63,417 nt of DNA, taken from the NCBI GenBank assembly GCA_949298635.1, contig CASFXG010000006.1, forward strand, positions 1 through 63,417, written 5' to 3'. Position numbers and translations under genes: made by a program. Positions 32,331 through 40,619 of this stretch are shown piece after piece (the first letter of the stretch is position 1; every line of letters starts with the position of its first letter). Origin of the DNA: an uncultured Coriobacteriaceae bacterium. Its GTDB lineage: Bacteria > Actinomycetota > Coriobacteriia > Coriobacteriales > Coriobacteriaceae. The notes under the pieces are model-generated. The model ran no database searches and had not been told where the DNA came from. It was given only the letters and a program-made list of their open reading frames with translations.

Positions 32331-32861
32331 GTGCGGACGTTCATAGCACTTGAGCTGCCGGAACTGTTCGAAGACGAGGTCACGGCGCTGGCGCGTCAGC
32401 TGCGCGACGTGGTCGATGGGCGCTTTATGCGTCGGGAGACCTATCACGTGACGCTGGCGTTTCTGGGCGAGGTGGACGAGGCGGGCGTGCGCGATGCCAT
32501 GGCGGCGCTCGATGAGGCGTGCGTGGGGCGCTCGGCCGTGGAGCTTGCGTCGGATGGCCTGGGCACGTTCGGGCGTCCGCGTGATGCGACGCTCTGGTTG
32601 GGATTGCGGCCGACGCCTGAGCTTTTGCTGCTTGCAGGCGATGTGCGCCTCGCGCTCGATGCGTACGGGGTCGCCTACGATCGCAAGACGTTTCGCCCGC
32701 ATATCACGCTCGTTCGCCGTGCGCGCATGCCGCAGGGGGAGTTGCCAGCACTCGTGTTCCCGGAGCCGGGTCAGGCGGCGCGCGTGACCCTCTTCAAGAG
32801 CGAGCTTTCTTCCGAAGGCGCGACCTACAAGCCGCTGTACACCGTCGAGCTTGCTCGTTGA
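32331..32861 (+). CDS. thpR: RNA 2',3'-cyclic phosphodiesterase (2H family)
   Basis: A 176-residue 2H phosphoesterase of the ThpR/LigT group, which opens 2',3'-cyclic RNA ends to 2'-phosphates. The two catalytic HxTL motifs are TYHVTLAFLGEV (about residues 39-50) and FRPHITLVRRAR (about 123-134). It begins with the family pattern RTFIALELPE. GTG at 32331 follows GAGGAG by about 6 nt; a TTG at 32325 is a worse candidate. Length is typical. Confidence 0.9.
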   Translation: MRTFIALELPELFEDEVTALARQLRDVVDGRFMRRETYHVTLAFLGEVDEAGVRDAMAALDEACVGRSAVELASDGLGTFGRPRDATLWLGLRPTPELLLLAGDVRLALDAYGVAYDRKTFRPHITLVRRARMPQGELPALVFPEPGQAARVTLFKSELSSEGATYKPLYTVELAR

Positions 32862-33024
32862 CGGCGCGAGGGAATACGTTGTCGGTACGGCGGCAGGTGA
32901 ACCGAGGTGCACCTCGTTTTTCCTGCGCGCGGCGGGCGGGTACGATGCCTGTGCGCGGGCACGATGCGCACGGGCGTCGGCTCGATGAGCCGCGCGGTGT
33001 AGGGCATCGCGGTTATTTCGAAAA

Positions 33025-33113
33025 TTGAACCTTTCAGCTCCACGGTGCGTGCTATACTGCTCGAAATTGAACTTTGAACTAAGAAAGACAAGATAGGTTC
33101 AAGTTAATTGAAC
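33025..33113. promoter_or_regulatory. Cluster of TTGAAC hexamers, candidate operator of the HTH-aminotransferase gene
   Basis: TTGAAC occurs at 33025-33030, 33067-33072, 33074-33079 and 33108-33113, and its complement GTTCAA at 33097-33102, giving the inverted pair GTTCAAGTTAATTGAAC. A possible -10 (TATACT) is at 33053-33058. The cluster ends 26 nt before the start codon at 33139. The protein encoded there has its own HTH, so autoregulation is plausible. Confidence 0.5.
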
Positions 33114-33138
33114 TAATTCAATGCCGACGGGAGGCGCC

Positions 33139-34731
33139 ATGGCGGATCAAACGTTTGCAGAACGGCTGCGGCAAGCGATGCATGCGTGCGGCATGAAGCA
33201 AGCCGACCTTATCCAGGCGGCGGCAGCACGTGGCGAGAAGCTGGGAAAAAGCCAGGTTAGCCAATATGTGAGCGGTAAGGTGATGCCGCGGCCTCGGGTC
33301 GTCGACCTGCTCGCGAACATCCTCGACGTTGCGCCGGCGTGGCTCGTGGCAGGGGAAAGCGCTGTTCCGGCGAGTACCGTCTCAAACGAGAACCTGCCCC
33401 CGGAAGCCTCTGGCGCTCGAACCCACACGCCTGCTCGAGCTGCCGCGCGGTCTGAGGCCGCCTCCAACTCCGTACCTCCGCAAGCATCCCCGCACGACCA
33501 AAGGAGCACCGCCATGCGCCAGTTCAATAAATCATCCAAGCTCGACAACGTTCTCTACGACGTCCGCGGTCCCGTGGCCGACGAGGCCGCCCGCATGGAG
33601 GGCGAGGGCCTGCGCATCCTCAAATTGAACATCGGCAACCCCGCGCCGTTCGGCTTCCGCACGCCGGACGAGGTTGTGCAGGACATGCGCCAGCAGCTGC
33701 CGGACTGCGAGGGCTACTCAGATTCGCGCGGCCTCTTCTCCGCGCGCAAGGCCATCATGCAATACGCCCAGCTCAAGCACCTCCCCAACGTCACAATGGA
33801 CGGCATCTACACGGGCAACGGCGTCTCGGAGCTCATCCAGCTCACCATGAACGCGCTGCTCGACAACGGCGACGAGATCCTCATTCCGAGCCCGGACTAC
33901 CCCCTTTGGACTGCCTGCGCCACGCTCGCCGGCGGCATCCCGGTGCACTATATCTGCGACGAGCAGGCGGAATGGTGTCCCGACATCGCGGACATCGAAT
34001 CGAAGATCACGCCCGCGACGAAAGCCATCGTCATCATCAACCCCAACAATCCCACGGGTGCCGTTTACCCGCGCGAGATCCTGGAGCAGATTGTCGAGGT
34101 CGCGCGCAAGCACCAGCTCATGATCTTATCCGACGAGATCTACGACCGCCTGTGCATGGATGGCTACGAGCACATCTCGATCGCCTCGCTTGCGCCGGAT
34201 CTGCCGTGCGTCACGTTCTCCGGCCTGTCGAAATCGCACATGATCGCCGGGTATCGCATCGGCTGGATGATCCTTTCCGGCAACAAGCGCTGCATGGGCG
34301 ATTTCATCTACGGCATCAACATGCTTTCGAACATGCGCCTGTGTTCCAACGTGCCGGCGCAGTCCATCGTGCAGACGGCGCTCGGCGGGTACCAGAGCGT
34401 GGAGCGCTATGTGGAGCCGGGCGGACGCGTCTATGAGCAGCGCAACTATGTGTACGAGGCGCTCAACGCCATCGACGGCATCACGGCGGTGAAGCCCAAG
34501 GCGGCGTTCTACATCTTCCCGAAGATGGACGTGAAGAAGTTCAATATCACCGATGACGAGCAGTTTGCCCTCGACCTTCTGCACGAGAAGCGCATCCTCA
34601 TCACGCGCGGCGGCGGCTTCAACTGGGGCGCGCCGGATCACTTCCGCATCGTCTACCTGCCGCGCATGGGTGTGTTGCGCGAGGCTATGGCGGACCTCGC
34701 CGACTTCTTCGAGCATTATCGCCAGAGCTAG
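33139..34731 (+). CDS. XRE-type HTH fused to AlaA-like aminotransferase
   Basis: A 530-residue fusion. Residues 5-70 are a Cro/CI-type helix-turn-helix (MKQADLIQAAAARGEKLGKS and QVSQYVSGKVMPRPRVV). Residues 75-125 are a low-complexity linker. From residue 126 the protein is a fold type I aminotransferase close to AlaA (alanine:2-oxoglutarate): NPAPFGFRTPDEV, INPNNPTGAVYP, and PLP lysine K365 in FSGLSKSHMIAGYRIGW. An internal AAGGAG lies just before the ATG at 33514, so the catalytic part may also be made alone. ATG at 33139 follows GGGAGGCGCC. The HTH suggests a metabolite-responsive autoregulator. Confidence 0.88.
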   Translation: MADQTFAERLRQAMHACGMKQADLIQAAAARGEKLGKSQVSQYVSGKVMPRPRVVDLLANILDVAPAWLVAGESAVPASTVSNENLPPEASGARTHTPARAAARSEAASNSVPPQASPHDQRSTAMRQFNKSSKLDNVLYDVRGPVADEAARMEGEGLRILKLNIGNPAPFGFRTPDEVVQDMRQQLPDCEGYSDSRGLFSARKAIMQYAQLKHLPNVTMDGIYTGNGVSELIQLTMNALLDNGDEILIPSPDYPLWTACATLAGGIPVHYICDEQAEWCPDIADIESKITPATKAIVIINPNNPTGAVYPREILEQIVEVARKHQLMILSDEIYDRLCMDGYEHISIASLAPDLPCVTFSGLSKSHMIAGYRIGWMILSGNKRCMGDFIYGINMLSNMRLCSNVPAQSIVQTALGGYQSVERYVEPGGRVYEQRNYVYEALNAIDGITAVKPKAAFYIFPKMDVKKFNITDDEQFALDLLHEKRILITRGGGFNWGAPDHFRIVYLPRMGVLREAMADLADFFEHYRQS

Positions 34732-34794
34732 GTTTTGATAAAATCCAGACGGACTGGTTGTATCATTTCGCACCTTGGACGCGGAGGAGTGCGT

Positions 34795-35265
34795 ATGTCG
34801 GAGAAGCGCAGCGACGTCATTTCGTGGGACGAGTTTTTCATGCGCGTGGCGCTCGCTGCCAGCATGCGCAGCAAGGATCCGAACACGCAGGTCGGGGCGT
34901 GCATCGCCGACACGAACCACCGGATTCTCTCCGTGGGGTACAACGGCACGCCCTCCGCGCTCACCGATGACGAGTTCCCGTGGGGCGTTTCGGACGATCC
35001 TTTGAACGACAAGCACAGCTACGTGGTGCATGCCGAGGCGAATGCCGTGCTCAACTATCGCGGCTCGCTCAAGGACATGAGCGGCGCCACCGTGTACGTG
35101 ACGCTCTTCCCATGCAACGAGTGCGCGAAGATCCTGGCGCAGGTGGGTATCGGCGAGGTCGTGTACTTGAGCGACAAGTACGACGGCACCGAGGGTAACC
35201 TCATCTCGAAGCGCATCCTCACCTCGTGCGGGATCACGTTCCGAGGGATGGCACTGGGGGAGTAG
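34795..35265 (+). CDS. Deoxycytidylate (dCMP) deaminase family protein
   Basis: A 156-residue zinc deaminase of the ComEB/dCMP deaminase group. The zinc site is HAEANAVLN (His and catalytic Glu) and PCNEC (two cysteines), with the N-terminal WDEFFMRVALAASMRSKDPN and the substrate loop SVGYNGTP. It supplies dUMP for thymidylate synthesis in species that use this route. ATG at 34795 follows GGAGGAGTGCGT. It lies 63 nt after the aminotransferase gene and might share its transcript. Confidence 0.92.
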   Translation: MSEKRSDVISWDEFFMRVALAASMRSKDPNTQVGACIADTNHRILSVGYNGTPSALTDDEFPWGVSDDPLNDKHSYVVHAEANAVLNYRGSLKDMSGATVYVTLFPCNECAKILAQVGIGEVVYLSDKYDGTEGNLISKRILTSCGITFRGMALGE

Positions 35266-35324
35266 GCGGGAGCCAAACTCCTTGCGCGCTGCGCTCGCAA
35301 ACGCCTCAGTATGCTGTAGAGGGG

Positions 35325-35471
35325 AACTGGTTACAACCAGTTGCGATTCACTGCGCCGAAAAAGAGCAGCTAGGCTCCCTAGACTCTCCTAGAGAGCAGT
35401 GGGTGTAACAGGTTACATCTTTTGGAACCGTATCCTGTTTCACCACTGGTGCCGAATTGGTCAAACCAATT
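35325..35471. promoter_or_regulatory. Three palindromic operator candidates before the GH4/PTS operon
   Basis: AACTGGTTACAACCAGTT (35325-35342), TGTAACAGGTTACA (35404-35417) and AATTGGTCAAACCAATT (35455-35471) are short inverted repeats built on GGTTAC/GGTCAA half sites. They sit 85-230 nt upstream of the GH4 start in a 288-nt gene-free region. They are good candidates for sites of the RpiR-family regulator encoded in the operon and for a second, LacI/GntR-type regulator. Confidence 0.55.
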
Positions 35472-35553
35472 GTTTACAGTGGCAATGTGCCGGTTTGCAC
35501 AGGGCCCGTTGCATCCGCTGGCATGGCAAGTAAGCCATGGTCTAGGAGGTGCC

Positions 35554-36960
35554 ATGAAACGCTACTCAGTAGTGATCTGCGGAGGTGGGAGCACCTATAC
35601 GCCCGACATGATCGAGCTGCTCTGCCTGCTGCAGGATTCGTTCCCGCTGCGCAAGGTGAAACTCTACGATATCGACGCCGAGCGCCAGGAGATTGTGGGC
35701 AAGTTCGGCGAAGTCATGTTCCGCGAGTACTACGAGGGCCTGGAGTTCTCGTATACGACCGATCCTGCGGAGGCGTTCGAGGACATTGACTTCGCCCTTG
35801 TGCAGATTCGCGCCGGCGGTATGGGGCTGCGCAACGCGGACGAGAAGATCCCGTACCAATACGGGCGCATCGGCCAGGAGACGTGCGGCCCGGGCGGCCT
35901 CGCCTACGGCATCCGCAGCGTGCCCGCCATGATTCAGCTCGTGAAGGACATCCGTCGCTATTCGCCCGATGCCTGGATCATCAACTACGCGAACCCGGCG
36001 GCGATCGTCGCCGAGGCCACGAAGCGCGCCTTCCCGGGCGACACGCGTCTCGTGAACATCTGCGACATGCCGCCCGATGTGCTGAACCACTATCTGCCGC
36101 TCATCGGCAAGAAGCGCTCGGACATCTGGCCGGTGTACTTCGGTCTCAACCACTTCGGCTGGTTCACGCGGTTGCTCGACCGGAAGACCGGCGAAGACGT
36201 GCTGCCGGAGCTGCTCGACCATATCATGAGCAACTACGACGAGATCCACGCACAGTTCAAGAGCCGCATTCGCGGGCCTGAAGACCATTGGGGCATCACG
36301 TTCCTCGACCATCTCGAGATGATCCGCGACTTCCCCTATTCGCTGCCGAACAGTTACAACCTGTACTACGTGTATCCCGATCGCACCTATGCGCACTACA
36401 CGCCCGAGCACACGCGGTACGACGAGGTCATCGCAGGCCGCGAGCACGACGTGTTCACGTGGTGCAACGCGATTTCCGAGCTCGGGCACATGAAGGGCAC
36501 GGAGTATGACCTCACGGATAAGATCGCCGCGAAGCGCGCGAGCATCCGCGACCTGGGTGTTGAGACCGTGTATGCCGACAACGATGTGCATGCGGCGTAC
36601 CTTGTCGAACTCGTGCTCTCGATTGTGAACAACGCGATGGAGCCCGCGCTCGTCATGACGGAGAACAAGGGCATCTGCCCGAACCTTGATCCGGGCATGA
36701 TGCTCGAGGCCACGTGCCTCGCGGGCGCGCAGGAGCTCATGCCGTTGCAGGTGGGCGAGGTGCCGGCGTTCGAGAAGGGTCTCCTCGAGAACCAGTATGC
36801 CTGCGAGAAACTGCTCGTCGATGCCATCTTCGAGCATAGCGACATGAAACTATTGCAAGCGTTCACCGAGAACCGCCTCGTGCGCGACGCCGATGTCGCC
36901 AAGAAGATCATCGCCGATTTCAAGGTGGCCAACGGTTCCGAATGGCCCGAGTTCGCGTAA
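35554..36960 (+). CDS. GH4 family phospho-alpha-glucosidase (6-phospho-glycosidase)
   Basis: A 468-residue NAD- and metal-dependent glycosidase that should hydrolyse a phosphorylated disaccharide delivered by the PTS. The NAD loop is VVICGGGSTYTPDM (residues 6-19), the substrate segment is the NYANPAA motif, the metal-binding cysteine is C170 in NICDMPP and the metal histidine is H200 in GLNHFGWF. In GH4 the tetrapeptide after this cysteine sorts specificity: CDMP marks 6-phospho-alpha-glucosidases (GlvA/MalH), while 6-phospho-beta-glucosidases have CN(V/I)P. ATG at 35554 follows AGGAGGTGCC. First gene of a sugar operon. Confidence 0.92.
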   Translation: MKRYSVVICGGGSTYTPDMIELLCLLQDSFPLRKVKLYDIDAERQEIVGKFGEVMFREYYEGLEFSYTTDPAEAFEDIDFALVQIRAGGMGLRNADEKIPYQYGRIGQETCGPGGLAYGIRSVPAMIQLVKDIRRYSPDAWIINYANPAAIVAEATKRAFPGDTRLVNICDMPPDVLNHYLPLIGKKRSDIWPVYFGLNHFGWFTRLLDRKTGEDVLPELLDHIMSNYDEIHAQFKSRIRGPEDHWGITFLDHLEMIRDFPYSLPNSYNLYYVYPDRTYAHYTPEHTRYDEVIAGREHDVFTWCNAISELGHMKGTEYDLTDKIAAKRASIRDLGVETVYADNDVHAAYLVELVLSIVNNAMEPALVMTENKGICPNLDPGMMLEATCLAGAQELMPLQVGEVPAFEKGLLENQYACEKLLVDAIFEHSDMKLLQAFTENRLVRDADVAKKIIADFKVANGSEWPEFA

Positions 36961-36984
36961 CGGACAGGAAGGGAGGACCTTATC

Positions 36985-38307
36985 ATGATGGAAAGACTCA
37001 CCAGCATGCTGGAGAAGTACATCTATCCTGTTGCTGCCAAGTTCCAGGAGAATAAATTCCTGATGGCGATTCAATACGGCATGATGTTGTCGACGCCGCT
37101 TTTGCTCGTCGGCGCGTTTGCATGCATCATCAGTGATTTCCCACTCGATGCGTTCCAAACGTTCATGGCGGGTCTTGTTGGCGAGCAGGTCTGGGCAGAT
37201 TGGAACTGGAGCATCTTGAACCCGGCAACGATCGGCCTCTTGAGCCTCGTTGCTATGAGCGGCACCTCCTACGAGCTCGCGCGTCGCAACGACGTGGCGC
37301 CGATGCCTGCGGTGGTCATCTCGTTCATGTGCTTTTTCATTCTCATTCACGCAGATGAAAACGGCATGATCGCCCTGGGCGAGTTCACGGCGACAACCCT
37401 TTTCCTCGGGCTCATCATCGCCATTACCACCGGGCAGATCTACGCGCTGTGCATCAAGCACAACCTGACGATCAAGATGCCCGCGGCGGTGCCCGAGTTC
37501 ATTTCCTCGCAGTTCGCCGCGCTTATTCCCGCGGCAATTTGTGCCGTTGTCTACATCATCGCGCGCTATGCGATTCAGGCGACGCCGTATGTGACCGCGT
37601 CCGATCTCATCTATGGCATTTTGCAGATGCCGCTTACCGCTGCGGGTACGACGCTCCCCGGTACGCTCATCGCCTCGTTCTTCAACGATTTTCTCTGGTT
37701 CTTCGGTATTCATGGCACGAACGTCGTCCAGTCTGTGATGGGGCCGCTGTGGGAGGCCGCGCGTGCGGCCAACTTCGAGGTATATGCTGCCGATCCGTTG
37801 GCGCTGCGCCCCTTCGTGGCGACGACCGCCTTTACCGATATGGTCATCTTCCTCACGGGCACGGGTCTTACCTTGCCGTTGTGCATCGAGATGGTTTTCA
37901 TGTGCAAGTCCGACCGTTTGAAGGCGGTTGGAAAGGGCGCCATCATCCCGGGTATCTTCAACGTGAACGAGCCCGTGACGTTCGGCTTGCCCATCGTGCT
38001 CAACCCGATGCTGCTCATCCCATACGTGTTTGGCCCGCTCATTTGCGTTGCGCTTGCCTATATCGTAATGGAGATTGGTATCGTTCCGCGGCCGACAGGC
38101 GTTCCGGTTCCTTGGACGCTCCCGGCGCCGTTCGGCGGTTGGATGATGTGCGGAGATTGGCGTGGCGGTGCGCTGCAAATCGTCATTCTGCTTCTCCAAG
38201 GGCTTTTCTACTGGCCGTTCATCAAGGTTCTGGATCGCCAGTATACGAAGGAAGAGCAGGAACTTGCCGCTGCTGAGCAAACTCAGGTAGAAGGATCCGG
38301 CGTCTAG
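36985..38307 (+). CDS. PTS Lac/cellobiose-family transporter subunit IIC
   Basis: A 440-residue permease of the Lac (cellobiose/lactose) PTS family with about ten transmembrane helices. Family signatures: the N-terminal YPVAAKFQENKFLMAIQYGM, GIHGTNVVQSVMGPLW, and PGIFNVNEPVTFGLPIVLNP, the region around the catalytic glutamate. It imports and phosphorylates a disaccharide with the IIA and IIB encoded three and two genes downstream. ATG at 36985 follows GGAAGGGAGGACC (a second ATG is adjacent). It lies 24 nt after the GH4 gene. Confidence 0.95.
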   Translation: MMERLTSMLEKYIYPVAAKFQENKFLMAIQYGMMLSTPLLLVGAFACIISDFPLDAFQTFMAGLVGEQVWADWNWSILNPATIGLLSLVAMSGTSYELARRNDVAPMPAVVISFMCFFILIHADENGMIALGEFTATTLFLGLIIAITTGQIYALCIKHNLTIKMPAAVPEFISSQFAALIPAAICAVVYIIARYAIQATPYVTASDLIYGILQMPLTAAGTTLPGTLIASFFNDFLWFFGIHGTNVVQSVMGPLWEAARAANFEVYAADPLALRPFVATTAFTDMVIFLTGTGLTLPLCIEMVFMCKSDRLKAVGKGAIIPGIFNVNEPVTFGLPIVLNPMLLIPYVFGPLICVALAYIVMEIGIVPRPTGVPVPWTLPAPFGGWMMCGDWRGGALQIVILLLQGLFYWPFIKVLDRQYTKEEQELAAAEQTQVEGSGV

Positions 38308-38393
38308 GGCAAGACACGACACGGCGGGATCGGGTGCGCATGCGGGCTCGATCCCGCTTCGGGCGTGAAGGACGCCCGTCGATAGGGGACAGC

Positions 38394-39056
38394 ATGATTC
38401 GCAGGCTCATAGCGTATTTCATCGACTGGTATATCGCGTTGATCATCATGAATACGATGCTTATCGCGGCTGCCTATCTGCTTACCGGCAGAATGTTCGT
38501 GGGCTCGCTCGCGCTTACGTATTTCGATGCCGATGTTCAGCTTCCGCTCCTGCTCATGCTCGTGGCTGTAGAGGTGATTTTATACAGCGTCGTTCCGCGT
38601 TTCGTGTGGCGAGGGCAAACGATCGGCAAGCGCCTCCTTCGCGTGCGCATGGTGACGGTTTCCGGTGAAGCACCTGGCCTGCCCCGTCTGATGTTGAGGG
38701 ATCTTGTCGCGATTACCGTGGTGGAGGGATGCTTCTCGCCACTGAGCAACTATGTGCGAAACTACCTCATGCTGTTTCTCGAGCGCGATATTATTCAGTA
38801 TACGGTATGGTTTAGCTGGGGAATCGGCGTTGTCTCTGTGCTGTTGCTCCTGTTGTCAAAGCGCAAGAGGATGCTTCACGATGTTATCGCGGGAACCGTT
38901 GTGACCGTTGTGGCACCGAACGTCCCCGATGCGTCCGATAGGGAAAACGACGATGCTGGCGCGAATGCGGAGGAGACAAGACAAGAAGCAGAGGACTCCA
39001 ACGTTGCAGTCTCAACGGACGTGGTTGAGGACAGCAGCTCTGCCGATGGGAGGTGA
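38394..39056 (+). CDS. RDD-family membrane protein inside the PTS operon
   Basis: A 220-residue protein of the RDD family: IRRLIAYFIDWYIAL (the R and D positions), a central QTIGKRLLRVRMVT region with the first conserved basic motif, and RKRMLHDVIAGTVV at the end of the membrane part. Four transmembrane helices are visible. The C-terminal 45 residues are acidic and disordered. RDD proteins are suspected ion exchangers; its place between IIC and the regulator is unusual. ATG at 38394 follows AGGGGACAGC. A small hairpin lies in the 86-nt gap after IIC. Confidence 0.8.
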   Translation: MIRRLIAYFIDWYIALIIMNTMLIAAAYLLTGRMFVGSLALTYFDADVQLPLLLMLVAVEVILYSVVPRFVWRGQTIGKRLLRVRMVTVSGEAPGLPRLMLRDLVAITVVEGCFSPLSNYVRNYLMLFLERDIIQYTVWFSWGIGVVSVLLLLLSKRKRMLHDVIAGTVVTVVAPNVPDASDRENDDAGANAEETRQEAEDSNVAVSTDVVEDSSSADGR

Positions 39057-39061
39057 GGCAC

Positions 39062-39787
39062 ATGGACGTTCAACAGATGGAACGATGGAACAGCCTTTCC
39101 GTATCGGAGATACAAATCCTTCGCGAGATTGTCGCTCGCCTAGATCACGGTGAGGAGAAGATCCCCATTCGATCGGTGGCGCAGGCTTCGTTCGTCTCGA
39201 CGACAAGTGTCGTTCGTCTTGCGAAGAAGCTCGGTTTCGATGGTTTCAGCGAATTGCTGTACTCTCTGAAGCACGAGCGCATGAGCACGTTGTCTCCGGG
39301 TATGCCGGGGTTTTGCGAACGAATCATCGCGGGCGAGACTTCGCTTGACGAACTAGAGGCGCTTGCGCAAACACTCTCAGCGGTGCCAGGCATGCGCGTT
39401 CACCTCATGGGTGTCGGATACTCCGATCTCACCGCCCAATATCTAAGCAATCGCTTGCTCGAACACGGGTTCTTCGCCACGACGAAAAGCCCTCTTGATT
39501 TTCGAGACGATCGGCAGTTTATCGTCATCTTTGTGAGCGAAAGCGGAGAGACGAGAGACTTGACGTTCGTACAGGATCGGATTTCCTCCCGTGGTGTTGA
39601 AGACTTCGTGTTCACCGCTGATGAGTCAAGCACGCTTGGGGCGCATTCCCGCCATTGCATATTGGTCGATCGTCGTGGATGCCGTGCAGAAAAAGACCCG
39701 GACTACTTCGTTATCAATTGCCTCACGCTTATCGAGGATTTGATGGCAAGGATTAGAGACCTTCAGAAGGATGAGGAGGAAGCATGA
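39062..39787 (+). CDS. RpiR/MurR-family transcriptional regulator
   Basis: A 241-residue regulator. The N-terminal HTH_6 domain is clear (IPIRSVAQASFVSTTSVVRL and AKKLGFDGFSELLYSLK), and the C-terminal half is a SIS sugar-phosphate binding domain (MRVHLMGVGYSDLTAQYLSN, VIFVSESGETRDL). It should sense the sugar phosphate made by this operon. ATG at 39062 follows GGGAGG by 8 nt; a GTG at 39053 overlaps the ribosome site. Its TGA overlaps the IIB ATG (ATGA), so the regulator and the transporter parts are translationally coupled. Confidence 0.92.
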   Translation: MDVQQMERWNSLSVSEIQILREIVARLDHGEEKIPIRSVAQASFVSTTSVVRLAKKLGFDGFSELLYSLKHERMSTLSPGMPGFCERIIAGETSLDELEALAQTLSAVPGMRVHLMGVGYSDLTAQYLSNRLLEHGFFATTKSPLDFRDDRQFIVIFVSESGETRDLTFVQDRISSRGVEDFVFTADESSTLGAHSRHCILVDRRGCRAEKDPDYFVINCLTLIEDLMARIRDLQKDEEEA

Positions 39788-40077
39788 ACGTATTGCTGAT
39801 CTGTTCAATGGGAGCCTCTACGGCGAACATGTGCAAGAAGATCGAAGAGGCTGCGGCTGCGGAGGGCTTGGAGCTCGAAACGCAGGCGGTGGCCATGGCG
39901 ATGATGAACGATAAGATCGACTGGGCGGACGTCGTGCTCGTGGGTCCGCAGATTCGGTTCATGTTGGATAAGGTGCGCGCCGCTGCCAAGGACAAGCCGG
40001 TCGAGGCGATCGACATGATGGCGTACGGCATGATGGACGGCGCCAAGGTGCTCCAGCAGATCAAGGGGATGATGTAG
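39784..40077 (+). CDS. PTS Lac/cellobiose-family subunit IIB
   Basis: A 97-residue cytoplasmic phosphocarrier. The phosphorylated cysteine is C7 in LLICSMGASTANM, the family P-loop-like signature, and the rest follows the IIB fold (VVLVGPQIRFMLDKV). It passes phosphate from IIA to the sugar on IIC. Starts with an ATGA overlap with the RpiR gene. Confidence 0.95.
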   Translation: MNVLLICSMGASTANMCKKIEEAAAAEGLELETQAVAMAMMNDKIDWADVVLVGPQIRFMLDKVRAAAKDKPVEAIDMMAYGMMDGAKVLQQIKGMM

Positions 40078-40078
40078 G

Positions 40079-40417
40079 ATGGCAGACGACGTCGTGGCGG
40101 CCGAGGGCGCTAGCGAGCTCGCGAGCCCGCCATATGAGGCCGTGAGTTTTCAGATCATCTCGTTCGCGGGGACGGCGAAGAGCTGCTACCTCGAGGCAAT
40201 CGAGCTCGCGAAGGCTGGCGACGACCCGAGCGAGCTCATCGCCCAGGGCGACGAGGCATTCCGCGCCGCGTCCGAGGCGCATCACGAGGCGCTTCAGATG
40301 GAGGCGAAAGGCACGCTGGGATGCGGACTCTTGCTCATCCACGCTGAGACGATTCTCATCAGCGCGGAGACCATCAAGGGGCTTCTGCCCACGATCGTCG
40401 AGCTCGCACAGCGCTAA
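40079..40417 (+). CDS. PTS Lac/cellobiose-family subunit IIA
   Basis: A 112-residue helical protein of the Lac-type IIA fold: helices around ISFAGTAKSCYLEAIELAK, EAHHEALQMEAKG, and LLLIHAETILISAETI. The histidine in LLIHAE matches the phosphorylated residue of LacF/ChbA; the second histidine of the common HAQDH motif is absent. It begins 1 nt after the IIB stop, on GGGGATGATGTAGG. Last gene of the operon; an imperfect hairpin (CGCGCCGTTTGGC...GCCGAACGGCGCG, 40429-40471) follows without a good U tract. Confidence 0.9.
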   Translation: MADDVVAAEGASELASPPYEAVSFQIISFAGTAKSCYLEAIELAKAGDDPSELIAQGDEAFRAASEAHHEALQMEAKGTLGCGLLLIHAETILISAETIKGLLPTIVELAQR

Positions 40418-40619
40418 GCATCAAAGTCGCGCCGTTTGGCGGCTTGGGCACCAAACCCTGCCGAACGGCGCGAACCGTCCCGTGAGCGGTTGTTCTATGC
40501 TGCCCTCATTACAAAACGCTAACAGTTTCCTGACGTATTTCCTGCAGCCCGCGGGTAGCTTGTAGTAAAGCGCCCCGCCGCGTGGTGTTGGCGCTGACGT
40601 TGCGGAAAGCGAGGACACC

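Noticed and set aside
35554-36960. Annotation as 6-phospho-beta-glucosidase (celF/licH) from the Lac-type PTS context
   Set aside because: The CDMP motif at residue 170 is the 6-phospho-alpha-glucosidase signature; I let the protein motif decide and flag the mismatch.
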